A DNA stretch of 64,000 bases from Heterobilharzia americana. Its lineage: Eukaryota > Platyhelminthes > Trematoda > Strigeidida > Schistosomatidae. The stretch covers positions 42,007,491 to 42,071,490 of the forward strand of contig OX104130.1 of NCBI GenBank assembly GCA_944470555.2. The letters are read 5' to 3'. A model generated the notes under the pieces. That model was not told where the DNA came from. It made no database searches and saw only the letters and a program-made list of their open reading frames with translations. This document shows positions 23,791-34,961 of the stretch, piece after piece. Both the position numbers and the translations under genes were made by a program. Positions within the stretch are counted from its first letter, which is position 1. Every line of letters begins with the position of its first letter.

Positions 23791-24394
23791 TAGTCGATGG
23801 TATTTTGACTGTTTTTATCTTAATAGAAAGATGTTTTAGATAATAAGTAAAATCTTACTTCCTGTTTAACTTACTCATCTTTCATTGAAATAAAGCAGAA
23901 GGACGTTTTATGGCAATTTAACGTGATCTAAGTAGTTTTGGTATAGAAACATGACAAACTACATATTCAACTTAGTGTTATCAGGATTAAATAACTGTTT
24001 CCACTTGTTTGAGCAATGCACTTAATTTGTATGTTGAGAATTCCTATTTTCGCAAGTATATTTTGCGAATGGATTCATAGAAAAGAATAACACATGATGT
24101 TTCTCATCTAAATAGACTTCATATTCTATTGTTCATTTGCGTGTGGATCGATCGTTTGAAAGACAAAAACATATTTTACTGTATAACCTCATCAGCAAAT
24201 ATATGAATTATTGAAAACATGCTCTGTTGTTTATTATACTGCTAAATCTTTGAGTGACGTTCATCTTCACACACAGTTTATTTCGATTGCTTTCCACAAG
24301 ATAATTACAGCTAACATATTAAGTATAGAAATCAAATACATCCTACTTTTTCATTACAAACTGTGGTTTAAATAGTACAGAGCTATAGCTCCCT

Positions 24395-24427
24395 GTTGAA
24401 AAGTAAAATCTAATTTGATAGCACAAT
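24395..24427. repeat. Target-site duplication of R4, left
   Basis: 33 bases starting gttgaaaagtaaaat and ending gcacaat. They recur at 24752-24784 with three substitutions and flank R4 exactly. Confidence 0.8.
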
Positions 24428-24751
24428 TTATTATCATTATTTTTCCCTTGGGTTACTAGTGGAACACAGGGCTTCAGTAACACGTCGCCATTGCATTCTC
24501 TTCTCTGCAGTCTTCAGAACCTGGTTCCACGACTGACCACAAGGTTTCATTTTTCCCTCACATGGTCTCCCTCATGTCACCTTCGCCTCGGATGCCCAAC
24601 TCGTCGTTTCCCACTCGGATTCCACTTGAGGGCCTGATGTATGATGTCCCCAAGTAGTCTTTTCAGTTTATGTGTAATGCAATCCATCTCTATTTTCTTC
24701 TGCATATTTATTGGGTAATAGGTTATTAGTTGGTTTGTTCACAAAGTTCCA
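24428..24751 (-). mobile_element. RTE-like LINE copy R4, 3' end only
   Basis: About 324 bases of RTE 3' end on the minus strand, with the same block order as the 3' ends of R1 and R2: family tail, GLTRNP-like end, ctcgagggcctgatg-type segment, then truncation. It is enclosed by a 33-bp direct repeat, so it is a classic 5'-truncated target-primed insertion. About 9% divergence between the two duplication copies suggests it is not recent. Confidence 0.85.
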
Positions 24752-24784
24752 GTTGAAAAGTAAAATATAATTTTGTAGCACAAT
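24752..24784. repeat. Target-site duplication of R4, right
   Basis: Second copy of the 33-base direct repeat flanking R4 (see 24395-24427). Confidence 0.8.
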
Positions 24785-24789
24785 CCTAC

Positions 24790-26630
24790 TGTAATATATA
24801 GCAATGTAAATTTTTCCATTGTGTTTAACTTAATGGCACCTACACACTCACAGCAGTTTCGTTTTCAGGGATGGTTTCTGTGGTTTCGGCGTTTTTTAAT
24901 AGAAGATATAAAACATTGTAAGCCTTATTTGATTATCTTCTGATAGGACATTCAATACATTTAAATTAACAACTAAAGTTAGTGATTATTGAAGCACTTT
25001 GCCGTACATCTATTTGGTTTGACTAGAATTGTTTTAAAATACTTTATCGTGATTTATTTTATATTTTGAAAATTCTACAAATTGCTAACTTAAAACTGAA
25101 ATATATTATGTGTTATTTAAAATAAAAAGTTGCTTTAAACTACCACTGTGGCTATTAAGTACATAGGTGAACCTCTGAACCTTTTTGAAATAATGTAGTT
25201 TCTGAATTTCTTTACTATAATTGGAAAACGTTCGACTATTCATAATGTTGGTGCTTTTGTTGCTTATATTGAAGGCAATGAGTAGGACTTCAGTCCTCTT
25301 GAGTGTGCAGCAGTATACATCTTATTCTCCTTATCTTCTTTTAAATGTCAATCGTGAACTAATAGCTATTCTGTGCTGAAAATGAAATTTCATTGTCAAC
25401 CTATAACCTATCGGCAAACTAAAGTTCAATGATCAATATATTTATGACCTTTACAAAACAAATTTTCAACAAATTCCATTTATAAAACTAGCAGAAAATA
25501 TTAATGCAAAGAGGGAAAAAAAATCTATTCTACGAACCAAACTGTGTCCAGCAATAGGCATTCATCAAGTGTAAAATTTTGTTTTTTATTCTAAGACCGA
25601 TTCTTTTGCCAATTTTAACCACGTACTCGTATATTCGGCTTCAATAAAAATGATGGTTTCTAGCTCATTCAGTGAATTTAAACCACTATGGAACGCAGAA
25701 AGAAGGTCTCGTTGAAATGAGTTAGGATGTTTAAGTTTCTGTTTATTCTAGCAAATAAAAACTATGTTTTGAACGGTAATCACTATTTATTTTGCGTACC
25801 CATAAAACGAGAACAACTGAGGCATCAAAATTATGTCCAGTGACAAAACTGGCATTACTCTTCATTAAGTTGTAAATTTCATGTTCAAAAAGAATAATTT
25901 CCTATTGAAGGGAATGTCAGAATGAAATAGATTTACTTCATGCAGCAAGTTGGACGTTTCGATTTTCTTCCAATGGATAACATAGGTTTCGGCAAAAAGT
26001 GTGCTATTGCTTCGTTTACGTGAAGCATTATTGAATATGTTGTCAGAAGTTGATGCTGAAGTACTTAGATAATAATCCTTAAGCCTATTCAAGTTCGTGT
26101 TAAAGCCGAACATAAAGTAGCTCCTCTCATCTTCGTCACTAGCATTTCAACTCATATAAAAACAATAAGTCAAGCGTTCATTTCATGATGAGAATCTTTA
26201 ACTTTTTCGGCCAGCAGAATTAACTGAAAGACATTTCCCAATGAATCCCATATTAAATTTGTTTATTTGATTTATAAAACACGGTGATATAGTATTATTT
26301 ACTTGATGACTTTTCGAGAATAAATCATTGCTTATAATCATATAAATGAACTTTAACCACAGGTTTACGGGTGAGCAACAAGGTTCATGACAGGAGTGAA
26401 TCAAGGACAAATTTTGTGACTTTTTATTTCTTTCTGTCCCCAGCCGCCCCCCCGCAGTACAGCACAACAATCATTCCTAAATCTAACTTAGATAATGTAA
26501 TTCTTCCATGTTCCAGAGTGTTTCTAAATACGCTTGCCAAAATTGCTCTAGAAAACATAGACAGTTGATTGGCATTGAACTAACGAGAAAAGGTAAATTA
26601 TTATCAGAACAAATTTTAAAATAATGATGG
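24790..26630. other. No gene recognised
   Basis: AT-rich. The minus-strand frame at 25865-26113 is Ser/Asn-rich and has no recognisable domain. I do not call it. Confidence 0.5.
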
Positions 26631-26632
26631 AT

Positions 26633-26690
26633 AATAGCTAGCAGTGGAATCCAGGTTGTGCGTTCCGTCCTGTTAGGGCTCAACATAGCA
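26633..26690 (-). mobile_element. SMα-like retroposon fragment
   Basis: Minus-strand fragment containing the 3' half of the hammerhead (ccctaacaggacggaacgca) and the downstream cctggattccactgctagc. The 5' half with CUGANGA is absent, so it cannot fold into a hammerhead. Confidence 0.6.
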
Positions 26691-27387
26691 ACTACTGTGG
26701 CTGATCAGAGCAATTCAACAGTAGATTTCAACTCTATGAAAGTCAATGCATGTATTCAAGAGGATTCGACTGAAGAGATCGAGAAAATCGTAGACTCTAA
26801 ATGATTAGAATCGACACGTTTGTATCTGATGTAACATGTAGAATGAAGCTGTCTGTGGATGGGTTACCATGATTTGGTTTAGTGCCAACAGCTAGCAAGC
26901 CAAGTAGGATGTATGTCAGTATTAAAGTTATTAAATCAGGTTATCCTTTTATACCAAGAGTTGATATTAAGATTATCTTAAAATATGATCAATCTAAATA
27001 TCTTGCATCAATATTGTATTAGAAGCCATTCAAAATCTAGACTAGCTGCTTCATATGAAATGAAGAGAAGACTAGGTTATATATTCAAATAGAAAATGAT
27101 AAGAAGATAATTAGTTCTGATATGACAAGCTTATATATCAATGTACCAGTTAGAGTAGCTTTAAGTGCTGTCAAAAATGAACATCTCGTAGTGCTACTGA
27201 GCTCACTCACAGAATTAAGACACCAAACGAAGACATGTTAAGAGGTCACACATGTCTTTCCTCTGGAATTCTCTAATTTAAAGATAAAATATATGAGCAA
27301 ACAGAGGGAGGATCAATTGGATCACTGATACTATCAGTCATAGCGGATATTTTTAATGGACAGATAGGAAAATATGGTTCTTAGAAC

Positions 27388-27759
27388 TTGGATAATGTAG
27401 TTAGAAGACGTAGATTATCTGAATAATGTGATTCATTCGCGCTACACATTTCGAACAACCTGATCACACATTTACTTGTTAAGACATTATATATGAAAAC
27501 TGGAAGTGGGGGAATGATACATATGACATAAAGGAATTCAATAATAAGAAAGATAATGAGCGGAATAAAAGATAAGACTTGAAGACAATCTTGGTAATAC
27601 GATGAAATAAGCATTACCAAGGTTGGCTTAATGTAAGGACAAACTGTTTTTGCACGCACAGTTGGGGGTTTAAATTTATTTATGGCTAGCGACTCAACAA
27701 ACTTAAGTATACGACCCTAACAGTTTCTGTACAAAATTGTAAAGGCTGTTTTGATATCA
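27388..27759 (-). repeat. Foldback arm, left
   Basis: Exact inverted copy of 27782-28153. It contains a small internal hairpin: 9-bp arms cttggtaat and attaccaag. Confidence 0.9.
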
Positions 27760-27781
27760 GTTTTGATAAGAGTCACAGAAT

Positions 27782-28153
27782 TGATATCAAAACAGCCTTT
27801 ACAATTTTGTACAGAAACTGTTAGGGTCGTATACTTAAGTTTGTTGAGTCGCTAGCCATAAATAAATTTAAACCCCCAACTGTGCGTGCAAAAACAGTTT
27901 GTCCTTACATTAAGCCAACCTTGGTAATGCTTATTTCATCGTATTACCAAGATTGTCTTCAAGTCTTATCTTTTATTCCGCTCATTATCTTTCTTATTAT
28001 TGAATTCCTTTATGTCATATGTATCATTCCCCCACTTCCAGTTTTCATATATAATGTCTTAACAAGTAAATGTGTGATCAGGTTGTTCGAAATGTGTAGC
28101 GCGAATGAATCACATTATTCAGATAATCTACGTCTTCTAACTACATTATCCAA
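27782..28153 (+). repeat. Foldback arm, right
   Basis: Exact inverted copy of 27388-27759. Taken in this orientation it aligns with the diverged single copy at 50165-50455. Confidence 0.9.
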
Positions 28154-28469
28154 ATTTACAAAAAAGACTAATTGTTTCAGGTTCTTAGAACATCAAACCT
28201 TACCCGAAAAATATCGTGGAGGTATGATGAAAACACATCTACGGTTTTGAAATCCGAAAGTATCTATAGCTGTTTTAGAGTCTCAAAATTGACAGTAGAT
28301 GAAATACAATTTACTTTCCAGTTTGAGGATGAATAAGGAGAATTGCTGATAGGAGTTTGGAGGTTTACAGGAAATTATTAATTTCAAGACACCATTCATC
28401 ATGGACCACCACTGAAAAAGTAGGAACACTTAATAACTGTTTCATCCTTGAATGAAAATGATTTTGTCA

Positions 28470-28700
28470 ACGCATGTAGACAACTATGGACATGAAGTCA
28501 CCTTTGAAAATGTGAACATCCTGCACAGGGGAAACAAAGAATACCAGAGGATTCCTCGAAGCCTGACGTTTTAGTCGGAAGTCAGGCAGAGAAAACGTCA
28601 ATAAGAAACCTGTGCAGTCAGTGACACAACAATCAAAAGAAACTATGAGTCACACACCACTTCATCAAAACAGGTCATGGGATCACTCATAGAGAAATCC
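28470..28700 (+). pseudogene. PLE GIY-YIG tail fragment
   Basis: Plus strand: NYGHEVTFENVNILHRGNKE, then a shifted stretch SEVRQRKRQ and CAVSDTTIKRNYESHTTSS. PLE endonucleases end with 'GHxFDFxNVxILxRG...' followed by a serine-rich stretch. It probably belongs to the same copy as the RT at 26.9 kb, with the segment between deleted. The GIY-YIG motif itself is not seen. Confidence 0.55.
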
Positions 28701-28734
28701 TGATAGTCATTATGACCACATACCAAGCTACGGG

Positions 28735-29550
28735 ACCTGACTGCTGACCAGATTTTTATTTTACTTCAATCGCCAAGGGTTTTTCTCGACTACCATGTGA
28801 ATTCGTGACATGCTATTATCGCTTGATCGTACTGACACTGACTGCCAATTCAGGCATTCCAGTTAGTTTTAGTTAGGATTCTTTTTTCCATTCGCAAACT
28901 TCCTCTGCTTTTATTGGGTCTGCCTACTGCAGAAATCATTTCCTACCGTTCTCTTAAACTTTATTTTATTTCTCCGTTGACCTTTGTCTGTTGACCTTTG
29001 ACCAGGAAATATCTAAGGATTTCCACCCCTTAAGTTACGCAGTACCAGATGCGTAGCCTCAAGGATGAGGTCGTTGATTGGAGCATATCTTTCGCTGTAA
29101 CCATTTCATTCCTTAAAACATTCAAACCAACGATGGATTAGATTGTTTGAAAAAAATGGGCATCGAATTGATCTCATTCTTTGTATAAAGTGTACCTTAC
29201 TTTGGTAACCTCAGGATAGCGTATTAAAACAAAAACCTTTATTGCAAATCTATTCCCATCGGATATTTACATACAGTGATGTGATTAATTTTAGGACTTT
29301 TCGATCACACCTTTTCATTTTTCATTTCATACGTATGCAATTCATCTTATTCAGCACTATGTCCTACACTGCTTACATTTCTATAGACTCGGCCTTTATA
29401 TACCTGCTAGGGTCGTCATGTATAAATATGTGACCAGTCCTCAATTTTTCTTTTAATTTGTTTGCACTGGACATTGAAATGCAAGCGTTGTTCAAATCAT
29501 CATCCTTGTATTCAGTACACCACAAACCATATTACCATTAAAAGTTCATA
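28735..29550. other. No gene; short repeat shared with 53.3 kb
   Basis: At 28745-28790 (gctgaccagatttttatttt ... aagggttttt) there is similarity to 53290-53335. It may be part of a dispersed tRNA-like repeat. The rest is AT-rich with no recognisable feature. Confidence 0.4.
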
Positions 29551-29559
29551 AAAAAACAG

Positions 29560-29890
29560 ATACTAAACTGGTCCGTGGAATACATTCTGCTAACTGCTGG
29601 GATAGCTATGTAGGTCAAACGTCAAGATTACTCTAATCAAATTGAGTGAAGATTGATGATCGACCTAAGGTTGGCTTGCAGGAAAATAAGAATAGAAGAC
29701 TTTGGGAATATGTTCATTGTTTGCGGTTCACGCACGGGATGTAGAGCATGGTACTGATCGTCATATAGTATGAATAAGTCAAAAGGGAGACCGGTGGTTG
29801 AGAACATATGCAAGGATATCACCCCTAACAAATCAAACAAAGGGTACTCAACACCAATGTAAGCACCATGCAACTCAGTGTTGGTAAAAA
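29560..29890 (+). pseudogene. PLE GIY-YIG endonuclease fragment
   Basis: Plus strand: LVRGIHSANCWDSYVGQTSR, then two stops, then VKIDDRPKVGLQENKNRRLW and EYVHCLRFTHGM. The CxxC...YVGQTSR pattern is the PLE GIY-YIG core (usually YIGQT), and the following basic segment and HC are as in the family. No RT sequence is attached. Its 3' part (29730-29890) resembles 4335-4490. Inactive. Confidence 0.6.
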
Positions 29891-29899
29891 TTGAAAACT

Positions 29900-31470
29900 T
29901 TCAAAATGAGAACATTGTATAAGTGATATCTGTCCATAAATGTGCTAATAAGTAATTCCAATGCCTAACATGATCTTGAACAATCGATTCGCACTAATCA
30001 TTGCCAAAATAATACTTATCATTGTGTGTAAATATTTAGTGCAAGTGATTTATGATAAATCAATTCAGTCTGACTTGTGAAAATATTTCACTGACATGAA
30101 ATGATTGTTTTGTATTATCCCCTAAATTTTTCACCTGGCTAAAATGAAGCAGTTTAACATAAGGAATATTATATTGAGCTTATGAGGTAATTTTTGAGTT
30201 GATCATAGATTGCAACCTCTTCCACCGCCTGATAAAACTTTCACAGAGAGCAACAAACAACATGATTTCTGTGCGTGATTCAATGTATAAGCGAAATAAG
30301 GTTATTTAAGTTTGGCTTGGGAAAAAGGTACAAAAAAGCAAGGAAAACATTTTAACTGCGAAATAACCAGTGTAGGAACAATGTGGTAAGGATATATCTT
30401 CATGTCTATGATAGCATGTAGTAAATTCACCACATAAAAATATATATATATATATATATATAAGCAAAACATGTAGAGGAAACAGCCAGGCAGGTTAATG
30501 TGAGATTCAGTGAGCATAAACTATGTTTACAGTAGATCCCAAAAACCTCAGCAGGGGTTAAGAAACTAGAAAACAAATCCATGATCGCGCTACACTCCAT
30601 AGAAATGGGACATAAAACTGATTTTGACGGAACTAAGGTTCTACAAAAAGGTTTGAGGTCATACCGAGAAAGACTGACAGCTGAAACATCATTATAACAC
30701 ATATGTTCTTCAAATGCATGTCATAACACATAAACTAATATATACGTGCATCATTACGCTTTAATTTAGTTTAGGTGGATTGTAAAATATCAAATAGTAA
30801 AGCCTTAGTTTAAATTATTCACGCAAGTCCTTGCCGGAAAAGCTGGTTTCCAGAATGTTATAACCAGGTATTTCTTACATTTCGCTGATGAGCAGAAGAA
30901 TCATCATTCAGGAATAAGAAGTTTAGAAGCTGAACAAATTACACGATAGGTGGGAATATGGCATACTTTTCTGTTCGACTTTTTAGCTTAGTATGATTTA
31001 CGTGGTTTCTTGTAGTTGAGCATCGTAGTATTGATTTATGAGAGTAATGTTGTGTTCGTATTCTTCATAGGCAGTGACTGCGACAAAGTACTGTAAATGG
31101 TGAGTTGATAGGCTTGAAAGTTGAATTTACACCACGTCAATAATGATATCATAAATAGCCTTGATGATTTAGTTCAAAAACTAAATAAATATTGTAGTAT
31201 ATTCAAATGTTTATCTTCTGAAAATTTACTTGGCTTAGTCAGATGTACCTAGTATAGCATCATATGTCCCTTACTTTAACATTTCTGTTTAAACCCTTGA
31301 AATATTTGACCGAACACAAATTTTAACACTTAGTTAAGTGTATTTGGCTATATAATCTTCACATCGGGTGATAAGTATTTACATTTTTCTAAACAGAAGT
31401 TTGGTCAAACATTCAAGTACTGGTTAACTTGCACTCATTGGTACAGGATGATATTTGAAAAAGATATTAA
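29900..31470. other. No gene; one TA microsatellite
   Basis: AT-rich. A TA run lies at 30441-30462. No coding or RNA feature recognised. Confidence 0.5.
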
Positions 31471-31477
31471 AATCTGG

Positions 31478-31560
31478 ATTATGACAGGATTTTGATCAGT
31501 TGCCTCCAGACTACTGCCCAGATACCCCACCAACTGAGCTACAGGAATTAGGTGAATAGT
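31478..31560 (-). other. tRNA-like (SINE head) sequence
   Basis: The minus strand reads cctgtagctcagttggtggg, with a good box A (tagctcagttgg), then about 30 bases further a degenerate box B (gatcaaaatcc). It does not fold into a standard cloverleaf and lacks a canonical T-arm, so I call a tRNA-derived retroposon head, not a tRNA gene. Confidence 0.45.
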
Positions 31561-31564
31561 TTCA

Positions 31565-32365
31565 TATTCGGACCGGACAAATAATAGCCTATACGGTTTT
31601 TAATTTTCGGAATACGTGATGAATAAGAGTGACGCATTCTTGCTATTCAGTAGCTACGAAATGTTACTTTATTATCAGCGTCCATTTTTCTGTTTAAAAT
31701 ATGCGATTATCTAGTAAGTCACATAAGCAGAAAGTCGGATTAAGCTTTTCTACAGATTATTTAATGTTTTCGTCAAAAACGAATCCTTTAAATTTTCGGA
31801 AAACCGAAGATGCTAGTAGTGTGTGAAGAAGATTTATCAAAGTTCGTATTAATCTAACACTGGAGGCAATTTCATCTTCATTTTAATATTTGCAAGCTTC
31901 AGAGTATGTACACAACAGTTTATAAAGACCTATCTATGGTGTGTTTCTTGTGAATTAATCAAAAACCTTTATTTTCAAACGAAATGGAATGGTGCGATGG
32001 AATCATATCAGTCTGGATTTTACTACATATGATAAGAAGAAGCAGCAGATGATTATAATATTTAAGTCGAAAAAATTCCTTATCATTCTTTCATATATTT
32101 TTGCACCCTGGAGTTCTAAAGTAGTACGCTTTGCAGCACTTGATTCGTGTATAAAAAGGTAGTAAGTCTTTTTTTTTCTCTACTGCGCACTGAATGATTC
32201 AATTCATGTTACCTTAACTGTTTATTTTGATTTTTAACCGTTTGTTGCAGATAATTTGATGTAAAAACACCTTTTAGTTTGAAGGAAAACATTAATGTAT
32301 TCATATGCCATAGAAAATAGACATACTTTCCGTAGTATCTTTAAACTAACAGAAGAACCCATGTA
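31565..32365. other. No gene recognised
   Basis: AT-rich spacer with no coding or RNA feature. Confidence 0.5.
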
Positions 32366-32370
32366 ATTGT

Positions 32371-32600
32371 GGCTAGCAGAGGAATTCAAAACGCGCATTT
32401 CGTTCTATTCAAGACTCGTAAGCTGAATATACTTGCACCCCAGTCAGTAATATTTTTCCCACTGAGACTCGAATCTCGTAATCGTGGCTTCAAACACCAA
32501 ATCGTTATCAGCTAGTCCACTGAGCTAGAATTGCAACCTTTGATACCACGGGTATCATGTGTTATTATTTTCTGATGCTTGTAATACTCGATCTAACTGA
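32371..32600 (-). mobile_element. SMα-like retroposon copy
   Basis: Minus strand. It has a tRNA-like head with box A tagctcagtgg (32518-32528) and box B agattcgagtctc (around 32464-32476), followed by the hammerhead region at 32380-32440. The hammerhead core reads cttacga (U in place of G5) though gaaa remains, so it should be inactive. Sequence upstream of the head (caccacgggtatcatg-like) resembles the equivalent part of the copy at 35.1 kb, so the repeat unit extends beyond the tRNA-like part. Confidence 0.7.
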
Positions 32601-32670
32601 TTGACTTATATCGGTATATGAATACGTATAAGGATGGCTCAATATTTTCTGAAAATTTTTAATATGAGTG

Positions 32671-32733
32671 ACTTGGTTGTGGCACGTTTCATCCTATTCG
32701 GGACTTGTACCCGTACCTTAGCCACAACCAAGT
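32671..32733 (-). repeat. 13-bp hairpin holding a hammerhead relic
   Basis: Perfect inverted arms acttggttgtggc (32671-32683) and gccacaaccaagt (32721-32733), 37-base loop. On the minus strand the loop contains agtcccgaataggatgaaac, which is SMα hammerhead stem II and GAAA, but the CUGANGA side is replaced by gtacaag. Probably a rearranged SMα fragment. Confidence 0.6.
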
Positions 32734-32739
32734 AACTTG

Positions 32740-34955
32740 TCATGATAACTGTTCGGGCAATGTGGATAGAGGCCAAAAAGTCCAACCCAGGATACGAGTT
32801 AGATATTTGTTATGTAGAAGGAGTAAAAAATAGTAACATAGCCTATCAGTGCAACTTATTCTTAAGAAATATTTGTTTCTTATAAACGATGATATCATCT
32901 CGTTAGCAGATGTTATGTTTTATTCGCAGTTATTTAAAAGTTTAGCTAAGGGAACAGAAATGGTGAGAAACACTTTTGTTAACATCGCTAACAAGAAAAT
33001 AAACGATGGTCATGATTTAAACATAAATGATTTGATTTATCTAAAGGATTTTCCTAAAGTAACAGCAGCTGGTGTTAACTAAAGTATAAGCAACATAGTA
33101 AATAACAATGTGATGAAGCTGTAAGCATGTGATTTACGTGAAAGTATTCAAGAATTTGTATTTGCGTATTCATGATTTGAAGCTTTTGTAAAACACAAGA
33201 CCCACTGTCTACACAACCAATTCTATCAGCACAAAATAATTCTCGATTCAAAAGAGTATGTTTCTATTTGTTTCAAATTAATTCAGCTGAAGTTGCAGAT
33301 ATTTAGTGAGTTGTCCTCTGAGCATAATCCTTTCACTTAACAAAAGCATTCGAAGGTTTAGAAGATGTCATTGATGGTTACATGGTCCGATGTTCTATAC
33401 AAGCTCACTGGTGAGAAGTTACAGGATGTAATACAAAACTTATTTACTACGCTCATGCAGAAAGAAGTTATATAAACTTAATCAAACATGAGAACGTATC
33501 TGAGATTTTTATAAAATGGATTATATACAAGAATTAGTACTCCGTATTTGCCAGTGACTGTTTCTAGCACGGATAATATAAAGCAATCTTGTTCATACTT
33601 CTTTTCTAGAAAAGATGCAGTGAAGTAAGCTAAGTCAATATAGGTTTATATTTCTGAAAATTTAAACGTCCAATATCAAATGACTGCAACAATTTAACTG
33701 CTCAGAAGATATCTTAGTAGGAAGTCCTTCTTTAATTTAGAAGGAAGTGTGCTTGTACGGCTAGATGAGTCTTATACTTTTCCATTTTACTTAAGATGAG
33801 AGATAAAAAAAATTTACAATATGAGGTTTAGCTCTTATGAACAAGTTTGGATCTATAGTCAGCCTCAGGCAAACAATGAAAGGGTGCAAAATTTCAGAGA
33901 ACAAATGAAGGTAAATTCATTGTAAATATTTTCATGCCTCCAAAGTATCAAAATTTTAAGTTAGCTAGTTGTTTAGCTTATGTAGATAGATATATGCTTC
34001 TCGCACATAATATTTTAGGAATATAAATTTACCACAAAATCGATGCTTAAAATCTTAGTATCATCAGTAGAATAAAACTGTGCAAAAGTTATCATAAACC
34101 AATGGTGTGTTAAGTGCTTTTTAGAAACCTTAGAACTGAATACAACTTACTTGTAGAAGACACAAAAGGATACGATATTGTTTTCATCTTACTTAGGTTC
34201 TTCCTAACATTTGCCATGTTTTTGTATAGCGTAGTATGTATATAATGTACTTTACAGAGATATAACACATCATAGGTGAATAGTTTACGTTGTTTGCCAA
34301 AATTTTGCACAGCTCCTCTGAAAGATGAAAAATTACACTGTGTTACATTAAAAGCATAGTGAAAACATACTTGACTGCGTATATGAATAATTTTGCAGAA
34401 ATAAAGTGATATTAACGATGGCCTTTTTACTCGTAACAACCAGCATATGCACATTTTGCAAACTCCACAATATTTTGATGGCTAAATTCTTTTTTTTCTT
34501 CAGTATAATACATTGATTAAAAGTCGAATATTAAAGAAGAATATTCTCTGCGCCAACTTTTCCAGTTCCAGAGTCGAATTCGTTGATATATTTATAGCCG
34601 AATTTGCAGCGAATGCACTTTAGAATGGATATAAAACCATGTTGATAATTAGATTGTTTAAGTTTGTGGATGGCAGTTTAACTTATACATTTATGTCGAT
34701 TGCGCTGATAAGTTAAGTTTGAAGCTGCTAGACAGTGTGAATATGTACAGCATGCGAGAAGAAGACTAATTACGAAGTTCAGCGTTGTACTGTGTTGAGT
34801 GAATGACGACTACAAGCAATAAGAAATTTACCATAAGGGCGGAAACGGATTGGATGTATCATCATAAAATGATTATAATATGAAACGGTTAAGACTAGAA
34901 GAGTAATAACAATTTGCAAAATTCCTAACTGGAACGTTAAAATCATAATTGACAT
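32740..34955. other. No gene recognised
   Basis: AT-rich. Short frames at 32849-33082 and 34110-34454 (minus) have no recognisable domain. Confidence 0.5.
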
Positions 34956-34961
34956 GGCCGT

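Larger units (their letters stand above)
27376..28191. mobile_element. 792-bp foldback insert with 12-bp TSD
   Basis: The insert is 27388-28179. It is bounded by the direct repeat ggttcttagaac at 27376-27387 and 28180-28191. Within it, 27388-27759 and 27782-28153 are exact reverse complements (372/372 by eye) around a 22-base spacer, followed by a 26-base unpaired tail (28154-28179). Both arms hold the same 92-codon open frame, opposite in direction (27381-27659 minus, 27882-28157 plus); the plus one extends to 122 codons at 28250. The frame is hydrophobic and resembles no family I know. I regard it as incidental. The arm sequence also occurs once, diverged, at about 50165-50455. The flanking repeat and the restored PLE reading frame show it is a real insertion, not an inversion in place. 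Confidence 0.85.
26860..28460 (+). pseudogene. Decayed PLE reverse transcriptase with insert
   Basis: Plus-strand PLE RT remnant from a different lineage than the 13-kb copy. Upstream of the insert: KVIKSGYPFIPRVDIK and YDQSKYLASILY (PLE 'PLRPIVD...S.YLS'), RLGYIF...NDKKIISSDMTSL and YINVPV (motif A region, reading SSDMTSLYINVPV), then KDKIYEQTEGGSIGSLILSV followed by IADIF (motif B). After the insert the same protein resumes with ISWRYDENTSTVLKSESI, where the catalytic YVDD is YDEN, and IQFTFQFEDE. Joining across one copy of the 12-bp repeat restores an uninterrupted alignment, so the 792-bp insert is later than the PLE. Several stops and frameshifts are present. Inactive. Confidence 0.7.

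Noticed and set aside
25865..26113. 82-codon Ser/Asn-rich minus-strand frame as a possible exon
   Set aside because: No convincing splice boundaries or domain.
26940..27390. Reading the 26.9-kb PLE and the 23.4-kb PLE scrap as one interrupted element
   Set aside because: The two overlap in family coordinates (both contain the PLRPI region), so they are separate copies.
27882..28250. A 122-codon hydrophobic frame that recurs (92 codons) in the opposite arm
   Set aside because: It exists twice only because of the palindrome. No domain, no start context, and the diverged copy at 50.2 kb does not keep it open.
31478..31560. Candidate tRNA gene on the minus strand
   Set aside because: Box A is good but box B is degenerate and the arms do not pair, so a tRNA-derived repeat is more likely.
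32500..32530. Good tRNA box A (tagctcagtgg) suggesting a tRNA gene
   Set aside because: No acceptor stem or cloverleaf. It is the head of an SMα-like retroposon.
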